Assembly: GCA_016718525.1 (NCBI GenBank)
Contig: JADKDD010000002.1
Location: 1,054,001-1,118,000 of the forward strand
Direction: 5' to 3'
Length of the DNA stretch: 64,000 bases
From: Rhodocyclaceae bacterium
Lineage (GTDB): Bacteria; Pseudomonadota; Gammaproteobacteria; Burkholderiales; Rhodocyclaceae
Position 1 is the stretch's first letter. Each line of letters begins with the position of its first letter. A model generated the notes under the pieces. It worked only from the letters and a program-made list of their open reading frames with translations, was not told where the DNA came from and searched no databases. Below are positions 51,732-61,428 of the stretch, piece after piece. Position numbers and translations under genes: made by a program.

Positions 51732-51873
51732 TGTTGGAAAATCGTTGAGGTTGATTGGATAGGGTCAGCGTGCAATTTTAACGGTGTGAGTCAGCGCACC
51801 GTCGATTTCGTTCAATTCAGGATAAGTTAAGGGCATGGGAAGTAAGATTAAATCTACGCTTTGCGGAGAAACA

Positions 51874-52785
51874 ATGAAGAACATTCTGGTCATCGGTGGT
51901 AGCGGTTTTCTCGGCAGCGCCACCATTGGCGAACTGGCGCGCCGTGCCCGATATACCGACGCGTGCGTATCGGTACCAACGCGGCGGCCCGAGCGTGCGC
52001 GGCATCTGCTGGTGATACCCGCCGTCAGGCTAATCGCCGCCGACGTCCATGATCCGCTTGTACTTGCCGGATTGATGCGCGGGCAGGACGCGGTCATCAG
52101 CCTGGTCGGAATACTTGGCAGCGCCGAGGGAGAACCCTACGGCAAGGATTTCGCCCGCGCGCATGTCGAGTTGCCAAGAAAAATTGCAGCCGCAGCCACG
52201 CAAGCTGGCGTTCGCCGGGTCGTCCATGTTTCTGCCTTGCAGGCAGTTGCAGATGCCCCATCCGGATATTTGCGCTCGAAGGCTGCGGGCGAGGCCGTAT
52301 TCCGGGCTGCCGAACTTGATTTGACGATCTTCCGGCCCTCTGTGATTTTCGGTCAGGGCGACTCCTTCCTCACGCTGTTTGCCGGTTTGGCAAAAATCGC
52401 ACCGTTTTTCCCGCTGGCGTCACCCACGGCACGATTTGCCCCGGTTTGGGTTGATGACGTAGCGAACTGTGTGGTCGATAGCCTGACAGCCATCGAGAGC
52501 ATCGGCAAAAGTTACAACCTGTGCGGACCACAGCAGTATTCCTTGCGCGAGTTGGTGCAATACGCTTCTGCAGTCTCCGGACATCCGAGGATGGTGGTAG
52601 GACTGCCCGATCCGATCGCCTGGCTGCAAGCATGGATCATGGAGTTTCTACCGGAACCGCCGATGACGCGGGATAACCTGCGTTCGATGCGTGTGGATAG
52701 TGTTTGTGGCGAGGGTTCGATGTTGCCTTTTGGTCGCAAAGCGGCAGCGCTTGAGGCGATTGCGCCGGGTTATCTGGCACCGTAA
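51874..52785 (+). CDS. NDUFA9-like NAD(P)-binding protein (atypical SDR)
   Basis: The 303-residue protein has an N-terminal Rossmann motif, ILVIGGSGFLGSATIGEL. Further motifs are VISLVGILG, VVHVSALQA, PSGYLRSKAAGEAVFRAAEL (the YxxxK-like pair) and IFRPSVIFGQGD. It resembles complex-I NDUFA9-type atypical short-chain dehydrogenases, which are common in Betaproteobacteria. GGAGA precedes the ATG at 51874. The stop overlaps the cca start as TAATG. Confidence 0.87.
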   Translation: MKNILVIGGSGFLGSATIGELARRARYTDACVSVPTRRPERARHLLVIPAVRLIAADVHDPLVLAGLMRGQDAVISLVGILGSAEGEPYGKDFARAHVELPRKIAAAATQAGVRRVVHVSALQAVADAPSGYLRSKAAGEAVFRAAELDLTIFRPSVIFGQGDSFLTLFAGLAKIAPFFPLASPTARFAPVWVDDVANCVVDSLTAIESIGKSYNLCGPQQYSLRELVQYASAVSGHPRMVVGLPDPIAWLQAWIMEFLPEPPMTRDNLRSMRVDSVCGEGSMLPFGRKAAALEAIAPGYLAP

Positions 52786-53991
52786 TGGAGATTTATGCAG
52801 TCGGCGGCGCAGTGCGCGATGCATTGCTGGGTCTTGAGGTGAAGGACCGCGACTGGGTCGTGGTCGGCGCACGACCTGAAGAAATGTTGGCGCAGGGTTT
52901 CCGCCCGGTCGGCAAGGGATTTTCCGGTCTTCCTCCATCCTCAGTCGCATGAGGAATATGCACTGGCCCGTACCGAGCGCAAGACCGCACCTGGCTATGC
53001 CGGCTTCAGTTTCCATGCCGCACCCGATGTCACGCTCGAAGACGACTTGCTGCGACGCGACCTGACCATCAATGCAATTGCCCAGGATGAAGCCGGTAAT
53101 TTGATTGACCCCTATCACGGGCGGGAGGATCTGGCCGCCGGTATTTTGCGTCATGTCTCACCCGCGTTTGCTGAGGATCCGGTGCGGATACTCCGTGTAG
53201 CGCGGTTCATGGCGCGCTTTACCGACTTCCGCGTTGCACCGGAAACGATGGCACTGATGCGTTCAATGACCGCTGCTGGCGAAGTCGATGCGCTGGTCAG
53301 TGAGCGGATCTGGCAGGAAATCTCGAATGGCTTGATGGCCGCGCAACCGTCGCGGATGTTTGAAACGCTGCGCGAATCCGGTGCTCTGGGTAAGCTGTTG
53401 CCGGAACTGGATGCGTTGTGGGGCATTCCGCAACGTCCCGATTACCACCCGGAAGTCGACACCGGGTTGCACATGATGATGGTGTTGGACATGGCGTCGC
53501 GCCTCAACGCACCTTTGCCCGCGCGTTTCGCGGCGCTCACCCACGACCTGGGCAAGGGCAACACGCCAAAAGACATTTTGCCGCGGCATCATGGACACGA
53601 ACAACGTAGCGTGGACTTGTTGATGCCGCTGTGCGATCGTTGGCGCGTGCCGGTTGAGTGTCGCGATGTCGCCAGGCTCACCGCGCGGTACCACGGCGAT
53701 CTACACCGATATGCCGAGCTGCGCCACGCCACCCGCCTCGAAATTCTTGAGCGCTGCGACGCACTGCGCCGGCCCGAGCGCTTCGATCTGATCCTGCAAG
53801 CCTGTGAAGCCGATTATCGTGGCCGCCTGGGTTGGAGTGAGCGCGAATACACGCAAGCATCGGCATGGAAGCGTGACCGCGAGATTGTGCGTGGCGTCGA
53901 TGCCGGCGCGATAGCGGCCGCAATTGACGATGCGGTCAAAGTTCCGGACGCGATCCGTGCGGCGCGACTTCGGGCGCTGACCGAGGCTTGA
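52785..53991 (+). pseudogene. cca: CCA tRNA nucleotidyltransferase, disrupted by a one-base frameshift
   Basis: The multifunctional CCA enzyme adds and repairs the 3' CCA of tRNAs. The start at 52785 gives MEIYAVGGAVRDALLGLEVKD with the nucleotide-binding GGAVRD motif. An extra G in a GGG run at 52916-52918 shifts the frame so that FPVFLHPQSHEEYALARTERK is read only in the next frame, and the upstream frame soon stops. The downstream frame is open to 53991, with LLRRDLTINAIAQDE, DPVRILRVARFMARF and the HD domain (AALTHDLGKGNTPKDI). Everything else is intact, so a sequencing error is as likely as real mutation. Confidence 0.88.
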
Positions 53992-54021
53992 TCGCCAACG
54001 CGCCGATGCGATTGCGCAGAG

Positions 54022-55965
54022 TTACGCAACCGCAACGGCAGCCCGGTTATTGCGGACGAAATGTTCGAATGCCTCGGCGGTGCATGGGCGGGAAATGTAA
54101 AAGCCCTGACCGTAATTGCAGTCTAGTGCGGCTAATTGTTGTCGCACATTCTCATTTTCAATCCCTTCAGCGGTGGTCAATAAATTCAGTCCCTTCGCCA
54201 TTTGGACAATCGCTGCCACAATGGCGAGCTCCTGTGGCCCATCGTTGAGTCGGTGAATGAATGATTGGTCGATCTTTAGCTTATTGACCGAGAAGCGCTG
54301 CAGGTAGGACAAGTTGGAGTAGCCGGTACCGAAGTCATCGATCGAAATGCTGACACCAAGCGACTTCAAGCCATTGAGTGTAGCGATGAATTTCTCGGCG
54401 TCGTCGATCAATGCTGTCTCGGTAATTTCCAACTCCAGATAACACGGGGCAAGCCCCGAGCGGGCGAGAGCCCCGGCAATGACGGCTTCGATATTACCGC
54501 GCTTGAACTGAACGGGAGAAAGGTTTACCGACAACACGAACGGCGCAAGGCCAGCGCCTTGCCAAGCCACCATTTGCCGACAGCTTTCTTGAATCACCCA
54601 TTCGCCCAACCCCACAATCAGCCCGGATCTTTCGGCAGCTGCAATGAACTCGACTGGCGGGATCATGCCCAATGTCGGGTGTTGCCACCGAATCAGGGCC
54701 TCTGCCCCGACGAGCTGTTGAGTCGAAATATCGATCACCGGTTGATAGTGCAAGACGAACTGTTGCCCGGCCAAAGCCTCCCGCAGGCTTGTGTTCAGAT
54801 GCAGGCTATTTACGATGCTGGAGTTCATGGTCGGGTCGTAAAAGCGGAATGCGTTGCGACCCGATTCCTTGGCCTGATACATGCTGAGATCGGCAAGCTG
54901 CACCAAGGATTCAAAGCTGACACCATCATCGGGGAAGACCGCAATACCGATTGAACACGACAATGAAATCTGAACCCCATTGACCGGAAACGGTTCGGCC
55001 ATCTTGCTCAGGATATGGTTTGCGGCGGTTGAGATTGCGTCCGCATCGCGAGCATTGGTGATGCCGATCAAGAATTCATCGCCGCCCTGTCGGCTGACGA
55101 TGTCCATTTGACGTACCGCATCAACAAGACGGGACGCAACCTGTTTCAGAAATACATCGCCCTTGTCATGCCCCAACGTGTCATTGACTGTTTTGAAATT
55201 GTCCAAATCGACAAACAGCACGGCAAGTCGTTCCCCGTGTCGCCGCGCCTGGTTGAGTGCTTGTTCGATACGGTCGCGGCCGAGCAAGCGATTGGGCAAA
55301 CCGGTCAAGCTATCGTGATGCGCCAAATACTCCAGCGAGTTCTGGGTCTGCAAAGCCAGTGCAGTTGCACTTTCTGCAGTAGCCAAGGCAACGTGCAGAT
55401 CGCTAATCATTAACTGCATGCTGACACCCGTAACTGCAAGGATGATCAAAATGTCACCTGCACGATAAAAATCGTTGTAATCGTTATTGATTGTCGATGG
55501 GTGTACTCCAGTCATGCTGAGCCAACCGATCACGCTTACAAACCCGAGCATGAATATCAGCAAGCCATAGAACTGGCGTCGGCCGCCCAGCAATCCGGCA
55601 ACGATAAGGATGCCCGGGTAAGCATAGAGCGCCGTATCGTAAAGTCCTTCGCTATTCCATGTCAGGAATGACATCAGCGCAGTGATCAGCGCCAGCAGCG
55701 TGAGTGAAGCCAGTCTTGTCTTGCCCTTTTCATTCAGCCAGAGTGTCAGCAAAATCACGCAAAGACTGATTGACCATCCCATCATTGTCACGGGCATGAC
55801 CACTTCGCTGGTCTGCAGGTCGGCAATCCGGATGGCCAGCACGCAGGCAACAAAGAGGGCAATTTGGGTTAGCCGTCGCGAGCGCAGTGCTTGCCGTTCA
55901 AGCGCACCACGCGAAACGTTCCGTGAGATGGGGGATTCCTGAATCATCGGGAGGCGGAAATGCAC
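54022..55965 (-). CDS. Membrane GGDEF-EAL protein
   Basis: The 647-residue protein has about five N-terminal membrane segments (residues 30-190) and then a diguanylate cyclase domain. The cyclase motif GGDEF is intact in RQGGDEFLIG. A phosphodiesterase domain follows with EAL in VGAEALIRW, DDFGTGYSNL and EGIENENVRQQL. Both catalytic motifs are conserved, so it may make or break cyclic di-GMP. The signal is unknown. The cca gene ends 30 bases away in the convergent direction. Confidence 0.93.
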   Translation of the reverse strand: MHFRLPMIQESPISRNVSRGALERQALRSRRLTQIALFVACVLAIRIADLQTSEVVMPVTMMGWSISLCVILLTLWLNEKGKTRLASLTLLALITALMSFLTWNSEGLYDTALYAYPGILIVAGLLGGRRQFYGLLIFMLGFVSVIGWLSMTGVHPSTINNDYNDFYRAGDILIILAVTGVSMQLMISDLHVALATAESATALALQTQNSLEYLAHHDSLTGLPNRLLGRDRIEQALNQARRHGERLAVLFVDLDNFKTVNDTLGHDKGDVFLKQVASRLVDAVRQMDIVSRQGGDEFLIGITNARDADAISTAANHILSKMAEPFPVNGVQISLSCSIGIAVFPDDGVSFESLVQLADLSMYQAKESGRNAFRFYDPTMNSSIVNSLHLNTSLREALAGQQFVLHYQPVIDISTQQLVGAEALIRWQHPTLGMIPPVEFIAAAERSGLIVGLGEWVIQESCRQMVAWQGAGLAPFVLSVNLSPVQFKRGNIEAVIAGALARSGLAPCYLELEITETALIDDAEKFIATLNGLKSLGVSISIDDFGTGYSNLSYLQRFSVNKLKIDQSFIHRLNDGPQELAIVAAIVQMAKGLNLLTTAEGIENENVRQQLAALDCNYGQGFYISRPCTAEAFEHFVRNNRAAVAVA

Positions 55966-56087
55966 ACGTTAAAGGATGAACCCAAAAGTGATCGCCGCAA
56001 AGCGCAATCTTGGTGTCTGGTGAGAATAACCCAAATCCGCGCTCCCGGAATCGGAAGTTCCGGTCTCGGATGAGTACAATCGGATGC

Positions 56088-56915
56088 ATGAAATACGATC
56101 CCGACATGCATACAAGCAACCACCACAATCAACTGGAAATACTGTCGGCGTTGCCGAAGACCGGGTCGCCCAAAGCCACACCTTTGCTGTTTGTCCACGG
56201 CGCCTACTCAGCCGCGTGGTGCTGGCAGGAACACTTCCTGAAGTTTTTTGCAGAAGCCGGATTCCCGAGCTATGCCGTCAGCCTCTCCGGCCACGGCAAA
56301 TCGCGCGGCCGAAACATGCTCGATCACCTTTCCATCGATGACTACGTGCGTGACGTTGAGGAAGCTGCCAGCGGCTTACGCGGATCACCTGTGCTGATCG
56401 GGCACTCGATGGGCGGCTTTGTGGTGCAAAAAGCGCTGGAGCGTCGTGTTGCCCCGGCTGCAGTGCTGATGTGCGCGGTGCCACCACAGGGCTTGATGGC
56501 CTCGGCGGTCGGGCTGATGTTCAGCAAACCGGCCTTGATGAGTGAACTTAACAATGTGCTCAAGGGTAGCGGCGCCAGCCGGAAAGCGCTGAAGGAAGCC
56601 TTGTTTGCCCAACCGGTTAGCGATGAAGATTTGAATCGTTACTTTCATCTGAGCCAGTTGGAATCGCATCGCGCACTGTGGGATATGGCGATCTTCAATC
56701 TGCCACAAACGCATCGAATCAGGAAGACGCCGCTAAAGATCATCGGTGCCCAACATGATCACTTGATATTGCCTTCATTGGTAGAAATGACTGCCCGCAG
56801 CTACGGCACCGAGGCTGAGATATTTGGCGGCATGGGACACGGTTTGATGTTGGAACGGGACTGGCAACTGCCGGCGCAGAGTGTTCTCGACTATCTGCTG
56901 TCGCTTGGTCTTTAA
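56088..56915 (+). CDS. Alpha/beta hydrolase
   Basis: The 275-residue protein has the motif LLFVHGAYSAAWCW, the nucleophile elbow IGHSMGGF and the late segments GAQHDHLIL and GGMGHGLML, giving a Ser-Asp-His triad. The start is uncertain: the ATG at 56088 (MKYDPD) or the ATG at 56106 are both possible, and no clear ribosome-binding site separates them. It precedes the DUF1840 gene by nine bases. Its substrate is unknown. Confidence 0.83.
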   Translation: MKYDPDMHTSNHHNQLEILSALPKTGSPKATPLLFVHGAYSAAWCWQEHFLKFFAEAGFPSYAVSLSGHGKSRGRNMLDHLSIDDYVRDVEEAASGLRGSPVLIGHSMGGFVVQKALERRVAPAAVLMCAVPPQGLMASAVGLMFSKPALMSELNNVLKGSGASRKALKEALFAQPVSDEDLNRYFHLSQLESHRALWDMAIFNLPQTHRIRKTPLKIIGAQHDHLILPSLVEMTARSYGTEAEIFGGMGHGLMLERDWQLPAQSVLDYLLSLGL

Positions 56916-56924
56916 GGAAAACCA

Positions 56925-57257
56925 ATGATTGTGACTTTCAAATCAGATGCAGCCGGTGATGTCATCATGTTTGGCGACGTTGCTCACCGCCTGATGAAAA
57001 TCATGGGTAAAGACGTCACCGCAAAAGGCATAGTGACGGTCGAACAGCTACCGGACGCAATTGCGCGTCTGGAAGCTGCGATTGCTGAAGACAAGGCGCG
57101 CTTTGCCAGTGTGGCCGAAGAAGAACGCCCGCTATCTGAAGTCGGTGCGCGCGGTGAGTTGCGACCATTCGTGACCTTGACGCAACGCGCCGTGCCCTTG
57201 CTTGAGTTATTGCAATGGTCGCTCAAGAAAAAGAAGCCGATGACCTGGGGCGTGTAA
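56925..57257 (+). CDS. DUF1840-domain protein
   Basis: The 110-residue protein begins MIVTFKSDAAGDVIMFGDVA and has the conserved middle VTVEQLPDAIARLEAAI and end LLQWSLKKKKPMTWGV. DUF1840 proteins are found mainly in Betaproteobacteria and have no known function. It is in an operon with the upstream hydrolase. Confidence 0.9.
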   Translation: MIVTFKSDAAGDVIMFGDVAHRLMKIMGKDVTAKGIVTVEQLPDAIARLEAAIAEDKARFASVAEEERPLSEVGARGELRPFVTLTQRAVPLLELLQWSLKKKKPMTWGV

Positions 57258-57285
57258 CAAGTCGCACGCGTCGGTCGCAGGCCGG

Positions 57286-58413
57286 CTACCAGCGACGCTT
57301 GAAATTCGTCAAATAATTTCCGGGGAACGCGTCAATCGGAATCATGCTTTGCGTTAAAACCGAGCGCGCTGTTTCGGCGGTCAGCGAAGCACAAAAGCGG
57401 TGATCAGGTGTGCTCCCGGAAGTAATTCCCAATAAGCGACCATCTTCGTCCACCAGGGCGCCTCCGGATACACCGGGCACACAGTAGTTCGTTGAAATCA
57501 GGTAGCTTTGTTGCGAGCGGACAATGCTGCCCAGATAGACGCCGTCCGCGAGCGTCAGTGTCCCATCAGCAAAACCAAGATTGTGAAAGCGCGCGCCTGG
57601 CCGCAGTGCCCGCGTTTCGCCAATATTTATCGGTTGGCTGGTGAGGCCGGGCGCCAAGGCAACACAGGCATCATCCTTGACCAGGAACGCGGCCTGGGTG
57701 ATCTCGAAACGCTCTCTCGTCCTTGCACTGATCGCAAAAATCTTCCCCTTCAGTACGTTGGGCGCAAGCACGTGACAGTTGGTCAACAGCCGGTCTTTCT
57801 CGATAGCCACGCCGGTTCCCATGGTCTGTGTGCCGACGATGGCATAGGTGGCATCGGCGATCTTGTCGAAAACAGCGGTGCTTGGCACCATCAGATGAAT
57901 CGGCATTGGTTCTGCCTTTGGTCCGGGCGAAACTGCCGGCGCCACTGGAGCAGGGTCAGCGACCACGTCGATCTCGCGTTCCGGCAGTTGCGCAGCAATG
58001 TCTGCAAGCCTGGGTAGACTTGCCGGCGCTATCGGCTGACTTCGCTTGGCGCTGGCGATAGGGAGATCGCGCGGCTCGGCTTGTCTGTTGCCAACCAATC
58101 GCACAACAAGCACCAGCAATAGGCCAAGTAACCCGGCTGCTATCCAGCGTTGATTGGATTTTGGTGGTACCCGCACAAGCGCACTCGCCAACGCTCTTTT
58201 TTCGCTCCATAGCTCGCGGTCGTGCAAGGCGCGAGTACGGGGGTCAAGTAATGTGTCTCTGGCATGAATCAGAAACGTCAGCCGATTGCGCTTGTCCTCA
58301 CCGTCAGGCTCAACAGCCAGTGCGGCGCTGACCACGACAAACGCCTGTCGGATGTCATCCGGCGAGGCTTTGTCGGTCAATCCGAGCAGTTCGTAAAGTG
58401 ATTGTCGCGCCAT
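57286..58413 (-). CDS. Trypsin-like serine protease with J-domain-like N-terminus
   Basis: The 375-residue protein starts with a J-domain-like segment (SLYELLGLTDKASPDDIRQAF, residues 5-25), but the HPD motif is absent. A membrane helix at about residues 92-107 follows (AAGLLGLLLVLVVRLV). The C-terminal half is a trypsin-like domain with His214 in LTNCHVL, Asp248/249 in VKDDACV and Ser316 in GVSGGALVD. The protease domain would lie in the periplasm, with the J-like part in the cytoplasm. The combination is unusual, and the substrate is unknown. Confidence 0.8.
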   Translation of the reverse strand: MARQSLYELLGLTDKASPDDIRQAFVVVSAALAVEPDGEDKRNRLTFLIHARDTLLDPRTRALHDRELWSEKRALASALVRVPPKSNQRWIAAGLLGLLLVLVVRLVGNRQAEPRDLPIASAKRSQPIAPASLPRLADIAAQLPEREIDVVADPAPVAPAVSPGPKAEPMPIHLMVPSTAVFDKIADATYAIVGTQTMGTGVAIEKDRLLTNCHVLAPNVLKGKIFAISARTRERFEITQAAFLVKDDACVALAPGLTSQPINIGETRALRPGARFHNLGFADGTLTLADGVYLGSIVRSQQSYLISTNYCVPGVSGGALVDEDGRLLGITSGSTPDHRFCASLTAETARSVLTQSMIPIDAFPGNYLTNFKRRW

Positions 58414-58503
58414 CAATGCAGGTTAACAGGAATCGCTAAGCCCGCACCTGGCGACAACGCCAAGCGTGATGTGCAGTTGGCAAAAAGCCTTTACCATCAC
58501 TGT

Positions 58504-58941
58504 ATGCCGGAAATCATCGGAGTTGACCATATCTACCTGACCGTAGCCGACCTGTTTTTGTCGGAAACTTTCTACGACCGGGTGTTTCCCGCGCTCGGTT
58601 TTCGCAAGAGCCGATTCCAGATCGGCGGTGACGATCATGTCCAGTATTACAACCGTCATTTCGGCTACGTTCTGCGCCCAGCGCGCAGCGGCAGCAATCA
58701 TGATCCCTATGCACCCGGACTGCATCATCTTTGCCTTCGGGTTGAATCCGTGGCCGATGTCACCGCTGCCGCTGCTGTGTTGCAACATGCCGGGATTGAT
58801 GTCAGCGAACCGCGCCACTTCCCGGAATATGCCGCCGACTATTGGGCGATATTCTTCAGTGATCCGGACGGCATTCGCCTCGAAGTGACCAACTACAGGC
58901 AGGAGCGGCGCGAGCGTTTCGAGCATTGGACCAACCCCTAG
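58504..58941 (+). CDS. VOC (glyoxalase/bleomycin-resistance fold) protein
   Basis: The 145-residue protein begins MPEIIGVDHIYLTVADLFLS and has a VOC beta-alpha-beta-beta-beta repeat with GLHHLCLRVESV and IFFSDPDGIRLEV carrying putative metal-ligand histidine and glutamate. I chose the ATG at 58504; a longer frame from 58402 overlaps the divergent protease. The reaction is unknown. Confidence 0.85.
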   Translation: MPEIIGVDHIYLTVADLFLSETFYDRVFPALGFRKSRFQIGGDDHVQYYNRHFGYVLRPARSGSNHDPYAPGLHHLCLRVESVADVTAAAAVLQHAGIDVSEPRHFPEYAADYWAIFFSDPDGIRLEVTNYRQERRERFEHWTNP

Positions 58942-59438
58942 CTTGAGTAAAACCGGAATGACCGTCTTGGCGGTCGCCATACCAAGTGCTATTCCCGTAA
59001 CAATCCCCTCCTTGCATGTCAAAAGCAGCCGACACAACTGGCAATCCTTCTTTGATATAGTTTTGTTAATACAAATTTAGAGTCGTAGCGGACCAATGAA
59101 CTCACCATTAATGCGTCGCAGTTCCTGCGGTCCCGCCCGCCCACGCTTCGACGTCCGCCACGGGTCGGGCGCTGTTGGCGTTGGTCCTCCAAGCGTGCTA
59201 AGCGTGCCACTTCAGGCGCGGGCTGAGTTGTGTGGGCCGAAGATACTCCGGAATCGCTGCGGACTCGCAATACGCTCGGCGGCGACTGGTAGGGTTCGCA
59301 AAGTGAACTTGGCGAGCACGGTGTGGCCGGGTGGCTTGCGGGCGCGGGTAGCTTTTTAAGATTTCGATGGACCAAAAGTAGTTCTGATCAATTCGTAGCA
59401 CCAAACAGCAAACTCTCAATAATCTATGGAGTAACAGT
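58942..59438. other. Intergenic region with inverted repeat and GC-rich segment
   Basis: This stretch of about 500 bases holds no convincing gene. At 59062-59075 TTTGT and ACAAA flank TAAT, a possible operator. A GC-rich open frame lies at 59096-59359 (87 residues, arginine-rich), without a clear ribosome-binding site or family; it could be a mobile or repeated fragment. ATGGAGT just before 59439 is the ribosome-binding site of the amidohydrolase. Confidence 0.4.
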
Positions 59439-61403
59439 ATGTTTGAACAAAGCCACGTGAAGCCGCAACTTGTGCAACGTTCAACTTCCGGATCTGCGGA
59501 ACACACCGCATGGCGACGGTCTGCCAAAGCGATCAGTCTCAGTTTCGCAATTGTCACCAGCATCGGTGCCGCTCAAGCAGCATCGACTCAGCAGGTTGCC
59601 GACAGCATATGGTCGGGTGGGCCCATACTCACCATGAACGACAAAGCCATGCGCGCGGAGGCGGTGGCTGTGGCAGACGGGAAGATTCTCGCTGTAGGCA
59701 AGCGCAGCGAGGTGATGAAGCTCAAAGGGCCCGGCACCCAGATGGTAGATCTGAAGGGCCAGACCCTTGTGCCCGGTTTTGTCGACGCTCACGGACACAT
59801 TGTCGTCGGTGGCTTGCAGGCGCTATCTGCCAATCTGTTGGCCGCGCCGGACGGAAAGGTGGTAGACATCCCTTCGCTGCAGCAGACGCTGCGCGACTGG
59901 GCCGAAAAAAACACCGTCGCGGTCGACAAGGTAAAGCTCATCGTCGGCTTTGGCTACGATAACGCTCAGCTCAAGGAACTCCGTCATCCGACCAAGGAAG
60001 AGCTGGACGATGTTTCGCGGGATATTCCCGTTCTCATTGTTCACCAGTCAGGGCATCTGGCAACCGTTAATTCTGCGATGCTGAAGGCCATGGGTTACGA
60101 CGCCAACAGCAAGGATCCGGCCGGTGGCGTGATCCAGCGCAAACCGGGTACCACCGAGCCCAATGGCACCTTGGAGGAGACTGCCCTTTTCAGCGCCCTC
60201 CCGGTGGTGCTCGGCCGAATTGGTGCTGATGGAATGAAGATTTTTGCGCGCGAAGGTGCCAAGCTGTGGGCGCGTTTCGGCTACACAACGACCGACGAAG
60301 GCCGGGCCACACCGCAGATTGCAGAGATCCTGAAACAAGTCGCTGCTGAAGGCGGTTTTGCGAACGACGTGAACGCCTACGCTGATGTGTTAGTCGACCG
60401 CGCCTATATCAAGGCCAATCAGAGCAACACCTACACCAACCGCTTCCGCGTTGCCGGCGCCAAACTCACCATCGACGGCAGTCCGCAGGGCTTCACCGCG
60501 TGGCGCGATCAGCCCTACTACAAACCGGTTGGCGAATATCCCAAGGGCTATTCCGGTTACGCGGCGGCCTCCGCCGAACAGGTGATGGGCGCCGTGCAGT
60601 GGGCGGCCGAGAACAACATCCAGATCATTACCCACTCCAATGGCGAACGCGCATCCGACTTGCTGATCGCCGCCCATCGTGCCGCTCAGGCACGTTTCCC
60701 GCAGTCCAGGGAGCGGCGCAACGTGCTCATCCACGGTCAGTTTCTGCGCGAGGATCAACTCGACAGCTTCAAGTCACTTGGAGTTGTCCCATCACTCTTC
60801 CCGATGCACACGTTCTACTGGGGAGATTGGCACCTGGATCACACGGTCGGACCTCAGGCAGGGATGAACATCTCGCCGACAGGCTGGGCACTGAAGCGCG
60901 GGATGATCTTCTCCAGTCACCACGACGCACCGGTTGCCTTCCCGGATTCGATGCGCGTGCTGGACGCCACCGTCACCCGCCGCGCACGCGGCTCGGGCCG
61001 CATCGTCGGCCCAGACCAGCGGGTAGACGTGATCACAGCGCTGAAAGCGATGACCATCTGGCCGGCTTACCACCACTTTGAGGAGAAGACCAAGGGTAGT
61101 CTTGAACCTGGCAAACTCGCCGACTTCGCCATCCTTTCGAAGAATCCGACAACGGTCGAACCCGCCACCATCGCCGACATTAAAGTCACCCAGACAGTCA
61201 AGGAAGGCAAGACGATATTCCAGCTTGATTCCGGCGCACGTGCTGCAATTGTTGCACCTGACATCAGCCCGCTGATGGTGGCGTTTGGAGGTCACGCCGG
61301 ATCGTCCAACGATAGCTGCGCCCATGATGCGATGTTCCGCATGACTGCAGCCATGGCGGGCGACTTTGCAGAAACAATGCAAGCCTTGCGCGTGCCGGAG
61401 TAG
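59439..61403 (+). CDS. Exported amidohydrolase (YtcJ-like, amidohydrolase 3 family)
   Basis: The 654-residue protein has an N-terminal export signal containing an arginine pair (WRRSAKAISLSFAIVTSIGA, cleavage near AQAAS). The amidohydrolase core shows VPGFVDAHGHIVVGG with the HxH metal site. Later motifs are ITHSNGERASDLLIAAHR and SHHDAPVAFPDSMRVLDATV (about residues 491-510). The terminal FGGHAGSSNDSCAHDAM part is specific to this subgroup. It is probably a periplasmic N-acyl or amide hydrolase; the substrate is unknown. Confidence 0.88.
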   Translation: MFEQSHVKPQLVQRSTSGSAEHTAWRRSAKAISLSFAIVTSIGAAQAASTQQVADSIWSGGPILTMNDKAMRAEAVAVADGKILAVGKRSEVMKLKGPGTQMVDLKGQTLVPGFVDAHGHIVVGGLQALSANLLAAPDGKVVDIPSLQQTLRDWAEKNTVAVDKVKLIVGFGYDNAQLKELRHPTKEELDDVSRDIPVLIVHQSGHLATVNSAMLKAMGYDANSKDPAGGVIQRKPGTTEPNGTLEETALFSALPVVLGRIGADGMKIFAREGAKLWARFGYTTTDEGRATPQIAEILKQVAAEGGFANDVNAYADVLVDRAYIKANQSNTYTNRFRVAGAKLTIDGSPQGFTAWRDQPYYKPVGEYPKGYSGYAAASAEQVMGAVQWAAENNIQIITHSNGERASDLLIAAHRAAQARFPQSRERRNVLIHGQFLREDQLDSFKSLGVVPSLFPMHTFYWGDWHLDHTVGPQAGMNISPTGWALKRGMIFSSHHDAPVAFPDSMRVLDATVTRRARGSGRIVGPDQRVDVITALKAMTIWPAYHHFEEKTKGSLEPGKLADFAILSKNPTTVEPATIADIKVTQTVKEGKTIFQLDSGARAAIVAPDISPLMVAFGGHAGSSNDSCAHDAMFRMTAAMAGDFAETMQALRVPE

Positions 61404-61428
61404 AAGTCCGTTCTTATTGGAGAGCTAA

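Noticed and set aside
52785..53991. Programmed frameshift in cca
   Set aside because: The site is only a GGG run without a clear slippery heptamer or downstream structure, and cca is not known to be recoded, so an indel or error is more likely.
60221..60236. ATTGGTGCTGATGG inside the amidohydrolase
   Set aside because: Only part of the core matches and the CACGCC arm is absent.
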